32,510 nucleotides of DNA, from NCBI RefSeq assembly GCF_003671765.1, contig NZ_QPIB01000031.1, forward strand, positions 1 through 32,510. The letters run 5' to 3'. Numbering within the stretch: the first letter of the stretch is position 1; the number at the start of each line of letters is the position of its first letter. Below the pieces are notes generated by a model. That model was given only the letters and a program-made list of their open reading frames with translations, was not told the origin of the DNA and made no database searches. The position numbers and the translations under genes are program-made. Shown one piece after another: positions 23,904 through 31,698 of this stretch. The stretch is from Xenophilus sp. E41. GTDB lineage: Bacteria > Pseudomonadota > Gammaproteobacteria > Burkholderiales > Burkholderiaceae_C.

Positions 23904-23974
23904 CCGACATACTCCCGACAGTCTCGCCGGTGGCCATTTCGGTCGAGCAAAGTCCGTTTTGGCTATGTCGGGAG
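23904..23974. repeat. Inverted repeat upstream of the Ntn-hydrolase operon
   Basis: The 9-bp arm ctcccgaca (23912-23920) is matched by tgtcgggag (23966-23974), with 45 bp between. A second arm pair, ccgacat (23904-23910) and atgtcgg (23965-23971), overlaps the first. The gap 23825-24077 otherwise holds no gene. It may be a regulatory site or the scar of a lost element. Confidence 0.45.
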
Positions 23975-24077
23975 ACTCAGGCATGGTCCCATGCGCGCAT
24001 TAACTCTCTTCCCACTCCGGCGTGAGAGGGGCGCCGACATTGTGCAACGATAGGACGCACGGTCTGCGCCGTCCCTA

Positions 24078-24509
24078 CTAGGCGGCGGTTGCGGGAAGGT
24101 TTCGGCCTCGCGCTAACTTAGCCGCACCGGTGACATTCAGCCTATAGCGGAGCATTTCAGGGCTCACGCAAAACAGATGCGTTGCCGTTGTGTCCGGAAG
24201 ATTGCAGGTGACAATTTGGTGTGCCTGATCAGCGGTGAGCATCAACACTCCCCCAAGCCATGTAGCCTCTTTCTCATGAAGTAATTCTTGAGCCTCTCCG
24301 ACCCCGCTGCGCTCTGCATGATGCATCAATAGCGCATGGGCCAACTCGTGCGCCATGTTTGACCGATGCCTTGCGGGGCTGTGAGATTCGTTGAAGACGA
24401 TTGTGCGGTGACTACGATTGAACACTGTGAACGCAGACACTGATGAGTAGATCTCATCGATATCTCGGCTCCGAGTCGCGTCAATCATCTTCAAGAGGTG
24501 GCCAAGAGG
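24078..24509 (-). pseudogene. ImmA/IrrE-family metallopeptidase, N-terminally truncated by IS66
   Basis: The C-terminal 143 residues of a zinc metallopeptidase of the ImmA/IrrE type (Peptidase_M78). The zinc motif HELAH sits in SNMAHELAHALLMHHAERSG, and EATWLGGVLMLTADQAHQIV follows, with the conserved Glu that provides the third ligand. RTIVFNESHSPARHRSN before the motif is also typical. The sequence homologous to the family stops at the left end of the IS66 element (24511), so the start, any helix-turn-helix and the first part of the domain are lost. ImmA/IrrE enzymes cleave repressors in phage, ICE and stress switches. The apparent longer frame to 24833 is antisense IS66 sequence. Confidence 0.8.
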
Positions 24510-24558
24510 AGTAAGCGTGGGCGAAGGCCCATCTTGACCCTGGCTGTTCGGCGGAATC

Positions 24559-25080
24559 TCAGATGTCCAGCACGCGGCGCAGCAGCGCGAAGCCCACGCG
24601 CCACGTATTGCCACCACCGGCATCGACCGTCGCCGTGCGCTCGTTGATCCGCACGACGGTGCCAACCACCGTCTGCAGATACTTGTCCTCGAAGGCCACC
24701 TTGTCGCCGCGGCGGAAGTCCTCGCGCGTGGGCTTGGGCGCATTCGGCGCAGGCGGCATCGCTGCGCCTTGCTGCGCTCGGTCGGCGTCGGCTGACGGCG
24801 GCTCGATGGCCGTATAGGGCAGCTTCCATTCACGCCGCTCGCGCAGGTCCTGCAGTACGACCTGCGTGTCCTTCATGGCCAGCACCTTGCCCTCGCGCAG
24901 GCCGCCGTCGCGCCAGTCCAGGAAGCGTACCGTCTGGCCAAGGTGCAGGTTCACCCGCACGGCGATGATGCGACGCGGATCGGCCAGCAGCCGCTCGATG
25001 ACGGTGCTCAGCTCGAACAGCTGCAGGCTGCTGGCGGTGTTCAGCAGTTCCAGCAGGCGCGGGTCGACGTCGCGGCTCAT
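24559..25080 (-). CDS. IS66 fourth-gene product with two SH3/KOW-like units
   Basis: A 173-residue protein encoded inside the IS66 element after tnpC. ATG 25080 overlaps the tnpC stop (ATGA), so it is translated with the transposase genes; a longer frame to 25131 lies in tnpC. Residues 1-45 are helical. Two similar beta-rich units follow: LGQTVRFLDWRDGGLREGKV to PYTAIEP and RGDKVAFEDKYLQTVVGTVV to ALLRRVLDI, both resembling SH3/KOW barrels, joined by a Pro/Ala-rich linker. No enzymatic motif is seen. A nucleic-acid-binding accessory of transposition is a reasonable guess. Confidence 0.72.
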   Translation of the reverse strand: MSRDVDPRLLELLNTASSLQLFELSTVIERLLADPRRIIAVRVNLHLGQTVRFLDWRDGGLREGKVLAMKDTQVVLQDLRERREWKLPYTAIEPPSADADRAQQGAAMPPAPNAPKPTREDFRRGDKVAFEDKYLQTVVGTVVRINERTATVDAGGGNTWRVGFALLRRVLDI

Positions 25081-26654
25081 GCGGCGCGTCGCTGCTCGTC
25101 GCCCACCGCCTCGCCTCTGCCGATGTTCCACGGCAGCAGTTCCTCGATCTGGCAGATCGGATGGTCGGCAATGCGCCCCAGCACCTCGCGCAGGTAGGCC
25201 TCGGGATCGAGCCCGTTGAGCTTGGCCGTGTGCACCAGGCTGTAGATCGCAGCGGCTCGCTCGCCGCCGGCATCCGAGCCCATGAACAGGTAGTTGCCCC
25301 GGCCCAGCGCTATCCCGCGCAAGGCACGTTCGGCTGCGTTGTTGTCCATCTCGATGCGCCCGTCATCGCGGTAGCGCGTCAGCGCCTGCCAGCGTGTGAG
25401 GGTGTAGCCGATGGCGCGCGCCAGATCGGACTTGGCCGACACGCGCCCCACCAGGCTGCTCAGCCAGGCGTGCAGCTCATCGAGCAGCGGGCCGGCGCGG
25501 GCCTGGCGGTGAGCCTTGCGCACATCCGGTGGCTGGCCACGGACCTCCTTCTCCACCGCGTAAAGCGCCGCGATGCGTTGCAGCGCCTGGGCTGCGATGG
25601 AGTCCTCGGTCTTGCCGGCGCTCAGGTACAGGTCCCACCACGGCCGGCGTGCATGCGCCCAGCAGGCCGCCTCGGTGACCTGGCCGCTGTCGTATAGCTT
25701 GCCCCAGCCGCCGTAGGCATCGGCCTGGAGCACGCCCTGGAAGTGGCGCAGGTGGCGCTGCGGATGTTCGCCCTTGCGGTCGGGCGTGTACTGGTACCAG
25801 GCTGCGGGTAGTTCGCCGGCGCCGGCGGGCCGGTCGTCGCGCACGTAGACCCACAGGCGTGCAGTGCGCGTCTTGCCCTGGCCAGGTGCCAACACCGGCA
25901 CGGGCGTGTCGTCGGCGTGCAGCTTGGCCGCCGCCAGCGTGTAGCGGCCCAGCGCGGCCACGAGCGGCGCGAGCAGCCGCTCGCTGTGATCGACCCAGCC
26001 GGCCATGGTGGAGCGGTCGATCTGCACGCCGCTGCGCGCGTAGATGCCGCTTTGCCGGTACAGCGGCAGGTGGTCGCAATACTTGGACACCAGCACGTGG
26101 GCCAGCAGGCCTGCTGCGGCCAGCCCGCGTGCGATGGGCCGGCTGGCGGCGTCCGCCTGGAAGATGGACTGGCAGCGCACGCAGGCCAGCTTGGGCCGCA
26201 CATGGCGGATCACCTTGAAGCGCGCCGGCACGTACTCCAGTTGCTCGGAGACGTCCTGGCCGATCTGGCGCAGCCGCCCGCCACAGGCGGTGCAACCGCA
26301 GGGCTGGCCTGATGCGTCGTGGTGTGCGGCGTTCGTCTCGGGGCGATGCACTTGCGCCTCGCGCGGCAGGTGCGCCGGCAGGCTGCGGTCGATGGTGGGT
26401 GCGTTGGCGGCCTCGGTCTTGGTGCCAGTGGGCTTGCAGGTCGCAACGGGCAGCGCCTGCTCGTCGATCAGGCTGGCCTGCAGCTGTTCGCTGGAGCTGC
26501 CGAACTGCGCGCGCACGCGGCGCAGCAGTTGCAGCTTGAGCTTGTCCACCATCAGGCGCAGCACGGCGAGTTCGCCATCGCGCACCTCGATCACGCGCAG
26601 CAAGCCTTCGACGGTGTGGGGCTCGGCGGGTGGTGGTGTCGACACAGGCCTCAA
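25077..26654 (-). CDS. tnpC: IS66-family transposase TnpC
   Basis: A 525-residue full-length DDE transposase. It has an N-terminal leucine-zipper-like helix (ELAVLRLMVDKLKLQLLRRV), then the IS66 zinc-binding domain (Cys residues in PCGCTACGGRLRQIG and ACVRCQ), then the catalytic core with HADDTPVPVL, VLQADAYGGWGKLYDSG and MDNNAAERALRGIALGRGNY. The C-terminal IS66 motif YSLVHTAKLNGLDPEAYLRE is intact. No frameshift is visible, so it is probably active. Confidence 0.94.
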   Translation of the reverse strand: MRPVSTPPPAEPHTVEGLLRVIEVRDGELAVLRLMVDKLKLQLLRRVRAQFGSSSEQLQASLIDEQALPVATCKPTGTKTEAANAPTIDRSLPAHLPREAQVHRPETNAAHHDASGQPCGCTACGGRLRQIGQDVSEQLEYVPARFKVIRHVRPKLACVRCQSIFQADAASRPIARGLAAAGLLAHVLVSKYCDHLPLYRQSGIYARSGVQIDRSTMAGWVDHSERLLAPLVAALGRYTLAAAKLHADDTPVPVLAPGQGKTRTARLWVYVRDDRPAGAGELPAAWYQYTPDRKGEHPQRHLRHFQGVLQADAYGGWGKLYDSGQVTEAACWAHARRPWWDLYLSAGKTEDSIAAQALQRIAALYAVEKEVRGQPPDVRKAHRQARAGPLLDELHAWLSSLVGRVSAKSDLARAIGYTLTRWQALTRYRDDGRIEMDNNAAERALRGIALGRGNYLFMGSDAGGERAAAIYSLVHTAKLNGLDPEAYLREVLGRIADHPICQIEELLPWNIGRGEAVGDEQRRAA

Positions 26655-26714
26655 CTGTGCCGCAGGGGCGCACCCTGGGCAATCGGTAGTGCCACCGACG
26701 GCACGCCGGTGTGG

Positions 26715-27062
26715 CTATGCCGCCAACTCGGGGTGGTGCGTGCGCACCGGCATGCGCCAGTCGATGCCCTCCAGCAGCATGGACAGTTGCGCTGGCGTGA
26801 GGGCCACGCTGCCGCTGCTGGCCTGCGGCCAGATGAAGCGCCCTCGCTCCAGCCGCTTGCTCAGCAGCAACAGCCCCTGGCCGTCGAACCACAGCAGCTT
26901 GACGATGTCACCGCGGCGGCCACGGAAGACGAAGACGTGGCCCTTGAACGGGCTCTGCGCCAGGGCCGTCTGCACCAGCGCGGCCAGGCCGTCGAAGCCC
27001 TTGCGCATGTCGGTGTGACCGGCCACCAGCCAGACCTGGGTGTTCGCTGGCGGGCCGATCAT
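26715..27062 (-). CDS. tnpB: IS66-family accessory protein TnpB (Orf2)
   Basis: A 115-residue protein of the IS66 Orf2 family. Its signatures are [37 protein letters not shown] and [17 protein letters not shown]. It is needed for transposition of IS66 elements, though its biochemical role is not settled. It overlaps the tnpA stop by 4 bases (ATGA at 27059-27062). Confidence 0.95.
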   Translation of the reverse strand: MIGPPANTQVWLVAGHTDMRKGFDGLAALVQTALAQSPFKGHVFVFRGRRGDIVKLLWFDGQGLLLLSKRLERGRFIWPQASSGSVALTPAQLSMLLEGIDWRMPVRTHHPELAA

Positions 27063-27412
27063 GCGCGCAGCGCCTGCAGGACGAGGCGCAGGTGCTGAAG
27101 GTTCGCGTCGGCCGGAACCCGCACGACGGCCTCGCCCAGCGCGATCTCAATCGGTGCCGATCCTTCGGCCATGCGCGTCGGCACTGCGGCAGGCTCTGGC
27201 TGCGTGACGGTCACGGGCAACAGCACGGGAGCAGTCGCAGAAGAGCCCCAGTGCTCCAGGCGCATCCAGTGGCGCAGCAGGTTCGCGTTGACGCCGTGGC
27301 GCACCGCCAGGCCGGAGACCGACACGCCCGGCACACGGGCATGTTCCACCAACCAAGCCTTGAATGCCGAGGTGTAGATCCGTTTGCCATTGCGCATAGT
27401 GCGCTCGACCAT
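27059..27412 (-). CDS. tnpA: IS66-family accessory protein TnpA (Orf1)
   Basis: A 117-residue helix-turn-helix protein of the IS66 Orf1 (transposase_8-like) type: [20 protein letters not shown], then [21 protein letters not shown] chose ATG 27412 ([10 protein letters not shown]), 101 bp inside the terminal repeat and preceded by tggag; an upstream ATG at 27463 is possible but adds residues not typical of the family. It probably recognises the element ends. Confidence 0.88.
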   Translation of the reverse strand: MVERTMRNGKRIYTSAFKAWLVEHARVPGVSVSGLAVRHGVNANLLRHWMRLEHWGSSATAPVLLPVTVTQPEPAAVPTRMAEGSAPIEIALGEAVVRVPADANLQHLRLVLQALRA

Positions 27413-27513
27413 CGGGCCGCTCCATTGAGAGATGTGTCCAGAGTCCTGCATATGGACACACATGCTCGGCGGTCAGGGCTGTGCCATCAATGGGGTGGTG
27501 AGGCCACGCTTAC

Positions 27514-27955
27514 GAGCATGCCGTGGTCTTGATGTTGATTTCCACGCATTGAGGTGGACTGCTCATTGCCCTCGCTACGTGTGATTCGGGTCTTGGAGCA
27601 AATCATGCAGTGGCGTGGCAAACCCCAAGTCATTCGCTGTGACAACGGGCCTGAGTACATCAGCGCAACACTGCAAAACTGGGCGAGCGCCAAAGGTATC
27701 CGCCTGGAATACATCCAGCCAGGTAAGCCTCAGCAAAATGCCTATGTGGAGCGCTTTAACAGAACCGTTCGCTATGAATGGCTGTCGCAGTACCATTGGC
27801 GCAATCTTGATGAAGTGCGAGATTACGCCACGCAGTGGATGTGTCGGTATAAACATGAACGCCCAAATATGGCATTGGGCGGCATCACCCCCAAACAGCG
27901 GCTGGCCATGGCCGCATAGCTCTACTTCTCAGAGAGATGGTTTATGGGGGGATTG
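27514..27955 (+). pseudogene. IS3-family OrfB transposase, C-terminal fragment
   Basis: From about 27554 to the stop at 27917-27919 the frame encodes the end of an IS3-type integrase-like transposase. The last two catalytic residues are seen as CDNGPEYIS and, 35 residues later, [10 protein letters not shown], followed by the usual [20 protein letters not shown] tail. The first catalytic Asp and the whole orfA are missing, cut at the IS66 right end (27513); 27514-27553 has the same coding character but is out of frame. The right terminus of the IS is probably near tggggggattgcca (about 27942-27955). Confidence 0.82.
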
Positions 27956-27959
27956 CCAC

Positions 27960-28130
27960 ATCACCAATTCCTTGAAACGTGAATTCGCCTCAGACAGCGG
28001 CACTGAACTGAATGCTGTGCTGCCCAAGATGAGCCCTCTGAACCGGTAGTACCTCACCAAGAAGCAGACGGTGTTTCAGAAGATCGCAGCGTTTGTGGAG
28101 AAGTTCAAGGGTGTGGGTGGGCAGGTTTGA
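27960..28130 (+). pseudogene. Short unidentified coding remnant with an in-frame amber stop
   Basis: One reading frame gives [20 protein letters not shown], then MSPLNR, a TAG at 28047, and YLTKKQTVFQKIAAFVEKFK up to a TGA at 28128. The composition looks like real protein but I recognise no family. The rest of the gap, 28131-28254, shows nothing definite. It may belong to the vanished gene into which the IS3 copy inserted. Confidence 0.3.
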
Positions 28131-28254
28131 ATCTGCCCTTTTCTCGCCGGAAAATCCATAGGCTGCAAGAATGACAGCAAGGAGGTTGGGATCGCACGTA
28201 GGGCTGTGTGACCCCCATCCTGCAGCGTGACCTGATTGGGTCAAGGCCGAGTTG

Positions 28255-28557
28255 TCATGCAGGCAGTTTGGCTGCAAGCAGTTCGACCTTCTCGATATTG
28301 GGCGGAGAACTGAGCAAGGTCGCTGCGTTGGCCATCAAGGCCGCGGCGATCTGGCCGTTCAGATGTGCCTGGCGACCTGCCTCATCGGCAAAGGCATCGA
28401 ACACACCAAACGTCGAAGGGCCAAACTTCAATGCGAACCAGGCCGTGGTGCCGGACTCGGCATTGGCGAGCGGCAGTGCGCTGGCCAGGAAGTCGGCAAG
28501 CGCAGCCTCCTGGCCGGGTTTAGCTTCGAGGCGAACAAACAGGGCGAGCTTGGTCAT
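28255..28557 (-). CDS. Antibiotic biosynthesis monooxygenase (ABM) domain protein, putative quinol monooxygenase
   Basis: A 100-residue protein of the ABM fold (PF03992), a dimeric ferredoxin-like beta-barrel. The start MTKLALFVRLEAKPGQEAAL and the pattern GTTAWFALKFGPSTFGVFDA are typical of YgiN-like quinol monooxygenases. The C-terminus (PPNIEKVELLAAKLPA) matches the last strand. I chose ATG 28557 with aaggaa just upstream; the longer frame to 28686 runs over the operator and the divergent gene start. The divergent GlxA-type regulator probably controls it. A role in oxidising quinols or reactive electrophiles is inferred. Confidence 0.85.
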   Translation of the reverse strand: MTKLALFVRLEAKPGQEAALADFLASALPLANAESGTTAWFALKFGPSTFGVFDAFADEAGRQAHLNGQIAAALMANAATLLSSPPNIEKVELLAAKLPA

Positions 28558-28641
28558 GCTGTATTCCTTTGGGTAAATGGAAAAGTGGGTGAAGGGATCG
28601 AAGAGACTGCAGTCTAAGTCTTCATGACAGACATCTCTATA

Positions 28642-28674
28642 GGCAATAATGACAACATTGATATCATTGTTGCC
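28642..28674. promoter_or_regulatory. 33-bp imperfect palindrome before the GlxA-type regulator
   Basis: Arms ggcaataatgaca (28642-28654) and tatcattgttgcc (28662-28674) pair at 11 of 13 positions. The site lies between the divergent ABM gene and the regulator, ending directly at the regulator ATG (28675). It is a good candidate operator for autoregulation and supports 28675 rather than 28624 as the start. Confidence 0.55.
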
Positions 28675-29637
28675 ATGAAACTCCACCTCCTTGTTTGTGA
28701 TGGCGTGTTTGATCTGGGGCTTGCGGCGCTCACTGACACAGTGGGCTTAGCCAATGCGATGGCGGGCTCGCTGCCACAGGCTCCCGCGCACATAGAGCTC
28801 ACGCTGGTGGGCGTGCGGCGTCGCATCCGAACTGCGCAAGGCTTGACGGTCCCCGTGGTCACTGCGCATGGTGTGCCCGAACCAGACGCAGTGCTCGTGC
28901 CAGCGTTTGGCGACAAGATGCCTGACACGCTCTCGGCTCGACTCACACGCCCCGATGTGCCCGACGCGGTCGCGGCGCTACATCAGTGGTCCACCGCTGG
29001 CGCGCACCTTGGTGCCGCTTGCTCCGGTAGTTTCTTGCTTGCAGAGAGTGGCCTGCTTGATGGGCATCGTGCGACGACGTCATGGTGGCTGGGGCCGATG
29101 TTTCGGCAGCGCTATCCGAACGTCGCGCTGGACGAGTCACGCATGATCGTGAACTCGACACGCTTCACCACCGCGGGTGCCGCTTTGGCCCACGTCGACT
29201 TGGCCTTGCGCATCATCCGAGGGCGCAGTCCGGCGCTGGCGGCCCTGGTGGCACGCTATCTGCTGGTCGAGACACGCAGTTCGCAAGCCGAGTTCGTGAT
29301 TCCCGACCACCTTGCGCATGCCGACCCGATGGTGGAGCGCTTCGAGTGCTGGGCCAGACGTCGGCTCGCGCAGGGGTTCTCGCTGACCGAGGCGGCCAGC
29401 GCCGCGGGCACAAGCGAGCGCACCTTGGCGCGGCGGCTGCAAAGCGTTTTGGGAAAGACACCGCTGTCGTATTTCCAGGACCTGCGCGTGGAGCATGCCG
29501 TCCATCTCTTGCGCACCGGGAACGCCACCGTCGACCAGGTCGCCGCACAGGTCGGGTACTCGGATGGGGTGACCCTGCGGGCCCTGTTGCGCCGCAAGCT
29601 GGGCCGGGGTGTCAGGGAGTTGCGACGCGGTGGATGA
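28675..29637 (+). CDS. GlxA/AraC-family transcriptional regulator (DJ-1/PfpI + HTH)
   Basis: A 320-residue regulator with an N-terminal DJ-1/PfpI-like domain (MKLHLLVCDGVFDLGLAALT; nucleophile-elbow Cys116 in GAACSGSFLLAESGLL) and a C-terminal AraC-type double helix-turn-helix (LTEAASAAGTSERTLARRLQ and VDQVAAQVGYSDGVTLRALL). Proteins of this layout respond to small metabolites and control nearby redox or catabolic genes. I chose ATG 28675 because the conserved domain begins there; an ATG at 28624 lies before the palindrome. It is divergent from the ABM monooxygenase and 149 bp upstream of the Old Yellow Enzyme gene. Confidence 0.88.
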   Translation: MKLHLLVCDGVFDLGLAALTDTVGLANAMAGSLPQAPAHIELTLVGVRRRIRTAQGLTVPVVTAHGVPEPDAVLVPAFGDKMPDTLSARLTRPDVPDAVAALHQWSTAGAHLGAACSGSFLLAESGLLDGHRATTSWWLGPMFRQRYPNVALDESRMIVNSTRFTTAGAALAHVDLALRIIRGRSPALAALVARYLLVETRSSQAEFVIPDHLAHADPMVERFECWARRRLAQGFSLTEAASAAGTSERTLARRLQSVLGKTPLSYFQDLRVEHAVHLLRTGNATVDQVAAQVGYSDGVTLRALLRRKLGRGVRELRRGG

Positions 29638-29681
29638 CCAAAGGCGTTGGGTGCAAAAGCACCAGCCGTGCCAAAGCAGTC

Positions 29682-29721
29682 TTCAGAGACCTTTCAAAGT
29701 TCAGAGACCTTTCAAAGGTCT
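29682..29721. repeat. Perfect 18-bp tandem repeat ending in a 17-bp dyad
   Basis: The unit ttcagagacctttcaaag occurs twice without a gap (29682-29699 and 29700-29717). The second copy extends into the dyad agaccttt-c-aaaggtct (29705-29721). It lies 65 bp before the Old Yellow Enzyme start, so it may be an operator or leader element for that gene. Confidence 0.6.
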
Positions 29722-29785
29722 GAGTATTGGGAATACTGTTAGCTTTACCACTGTTTTCTGTTCACTAATCTGGGTTTTCATCCAC

Positions 29786-30850
29786 ATGCTATTCAATCCA
29801 CTTCAAGTAGGTTCTCTCACCCTGCCCAACCGCATCCTTCTGGCACCACTGACACGCGCCCGTGCCGACGCTGGCCACATGCCCAACGCGCTGATGGCCG
29901 AGTACTACAGCCAGCGAGCCACCGGCGGCCTGCTGATTTCCGAATGCACCATGGTGGCGCCCGGTACATCGGCCTTCGTCAATGAGCCTGGCATCTACAA
30001 AGACGCGCAGATTGCAGCCTGGAGGCAGGTGACCGACGCGGTGCACGCCAAGGGCGGACGCATCTTCATGCAGATCTGGCACGCTGGCCGCGCAGCCTAC
30101 CCTGGCGCTGCCGATGGCGCCCCCATTGTCTCCAGCAGCGCTACCGCTATTGAGGGTGAGATCCACACGCCCCAAGGCAAGGTGCCGCACGCGGTGCCCC
30201 GCCCCCTGACCGTCGAAGAGATTCCCGGCATCGTGGCTGCGTTTGCTCAAGGCGCACGCAACGCCATTGCCGCCGGCTTTGATGGTGTGGAAGTACACGG
30301 CGCCAACGGCTACCTGATTGACCAGTTTCTGCGCGACACGCCCAACCAGCGCACCGATGCTTACGGCGGATCGCTGGAAAACCGTGCACGTTTGCTGTTC
30401 GAGGTACTCACTGCCGTGACCCAGGCGATCGGTTCCGAACGTGTGGGCCTGCGCCTGTCGCCCCTCAACAGCTTCAACAGCATGAAAGACAGCCACCCCC
30501 TGGCCCTCATCGGCTTCCTGGCCGATAGGCTCAATGCCTTCAAGCTAGCCTACCTGCACGTGATGCGCGCCGATTTCTTAGGCGTGCAGAAGGCCGATGT
30601 CATGCCCGTAGCGCGTGAAAAGTACAAGGGTGTGTTGGTGGGCAATATGGGTTACAGCGCTGATGAGGCAGAGGCAGCTATTGCCGAAGGTAAGCTTGAC
30701 GCTGTGGCCTTTGGCACCGCCTTCCTGGCTAACCCGGACCTGCCCGCACGCATCAGGGCCAAGGCACCGCTGAACGCGCCTGACTCCAACACGTTCTACG
30801 CAGGTGGCGCCAAGGGCTATACAGACTATCCGACACTGCAGGTCGCGTAA
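29786..30850 (+). CDS. Old Yellow Enzyme family NADH:flavin oxidoreductase (NemA-like alkene reductase)
   Basis: A 354-residue FMN-dependent ene-reductase of the classical OYE/NemA type. Family motifs are NRILLAPLTRARA near the N-terminus, His171 and Asn174 in VEVHGANGYLIDQF (substrate carbonyl binding), the loop NQRTDAYGGSLENRARL and, near the end, GNMGYSADEAEAAI with AFGTAFLANPDLPARI. It reduces activated C=C bonds of enals, enones, quinones or nitro-compounds with NAD(P)H. I chose ATG 29786 (MLFNPLQVGSLTLPNR), the family's usual start; the longer frame covers the tandem repeat. With the ABM protein and GlxA regulator it forms a small electrophile-response unit. Confidence 0.92.
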   Translation: MLFNPLQVGSLTLPNRILLAPLTRARADAGHMPNALMAEYYSQRATGGLLISECTMVAPGTSAFVNEPGIYKDAQIAAWRQVTDAVHAKGGRIFMQIWHAGRAAYPGAADGAPIVSSSATAIEGEIHTPQGKVPHAVPRPLTVEEIPGIVAAFAQGARNAIAAGFDGVEVHGANGYLIDQFLRDTPNQRTDAYGGSLENRARLLFEVLTAVTQAIGSERVGLRLSPLNSFNSMKDSHPLALIGFLADRLNAFKLAYLHVMRADFLGVQKADVMPVAREKYKGVLVGNMGYSADEAEAAIAEGKLDAVAFGTAFLANPDLPARIRAKAPLNAPDSNTFYAGGAKGYTDYPTLQVA

Positions 30851-31284
30851 ATCACCGCCCCAGAAGACCGAAGAAACGAGCCCGCCCTGCGAGAGGACAG
30901 CCTTGGGCTCTACTCATCCAGCAATGCCAAGCTTCCTGGCTACTCTCTGCAAGATGTTTCGCAGCCGCAGGTATCGGAGATGCAGCCATCCAACTTCAAT
31001 GCCTGGGCTGCTCTTGTGAATACTCCGAACCGGCAGATTGCGTTCAATGGCCGGACTGCCTCGGTCGATGGGGTTCTCTCCGCTGAAAGTTACGCGGCGG
31101 TGCTCAGGCAGTTGACGGAAAGTAGTGGGCTGAGGTGTCTGTCAGTTCCAGTGTTACCTTGGTGGCCGCGTACGAGCCAGCGCAGCAGATTGCCATCAGG
31201 CTTGTTGCTGGAGAAGACTATGCGAACGCACGGGCCATTTCCTTTCGCTCGGACGCTCGGATACCTAAGTCCAAGAAGCAATGA
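30851..31284 (+). pseudogene. Unidentified gene remnant with one frameshift
   Basis: Directly after the Old Yellow Enzyme stop the same frame continues as SLGLYSSSNAKLPGYSLQDV, then NFNAWAALVNTPNRQIAFNG and VDGVLSAESYAAVLRQLTES. Near 31115-31131 coding sense moves to the next frame, which reads AEVSVSSSVTLVAAYEPAQQ, IAIRLVAGEDYANARAISFR and ends at TGA 31282-31284. Restoring one base would give a smooth protein of about 145 residues. No start is certain (ATG 30980 has no ribosome site) and I recognise no family. Confidence 0.45.
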
Positions 31285-31650
31285 GGCGATCAATAGGCAG
31301 TCGGCTGCAACAGGATTCGTGGCAGAGAGCGGGAGTCCCCCGAATTCCATACGGCTCAAGAATACTGAAGGAAAGAACATCCACGTCATGAATGATGGGC
31401 GCGGTTCATTTCCAGTGCGAGCACCCTCTCAGAAACGATGCAAAATCCAGCGTTGTCGAGGCGAGGCTCCTGACCGAGGAGCGAGTTTCCGCGACGAATT
31501 AGAAGATTTACAAAAGATGCCAACACAAACACAGACTTTGCCCCAGAGTTTCATCGAATCGTTCTACGCCATTCGGCAGTCATGAATGCGTTGAAGCAGG
31601 AGTACGCGAATACCTTCCAGTTACCGGACAGCTTGTTGGCAAAGCCATAG
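31285..31650 (+). other. Decayed coding-like sequence, no intact gene
   Basis: No intact gene. Short stretches look protein-like in different frames: MMGAVHFQCEHPLRNDAKSS with EARLLTEERVSATN around 31390-31500, then DANTNTDFAPEFHRIVLRHS and NALKQEYANTFQLPDSLLAK ending at TAG about 31648-31650. They may be one gene broken by several small indels. No known family is recognised. Confidence 0.3.
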
Positions 31651-31698
31651 TCTGGCCCTCAGCAGTCACATGAACATGCCAGACGACCTAGACTCAAT

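Larger units (their letters stand above)
24511..27513 (-). mobile_element. Complete IS66-family insertion sequence (3003 bp, four genes)
   Basis: Terminal repeats gtaagcgtgg at 24511-24520 and, inverted, at 27504-27513 bound tnpA, tnpB, tnpC and an extra fourth gene, all on the minus strand. The gene order and GTAAGCG ends are those of the IS66 family. IS66 elements normally make an 8-bp target duplication, but the flanks here (caagagga on the left, gagcatgc on the right) differ, so the element has been involved in a later rearrangement or deletion. Confidence 0.88.

Noticed and set aside
24510-24833. N-terminal extension of the ImmA-like frame to 24833
   Set aside because: This part lies inside the IS66 fourth gene in a shifted frame, so the continuity is accidental.
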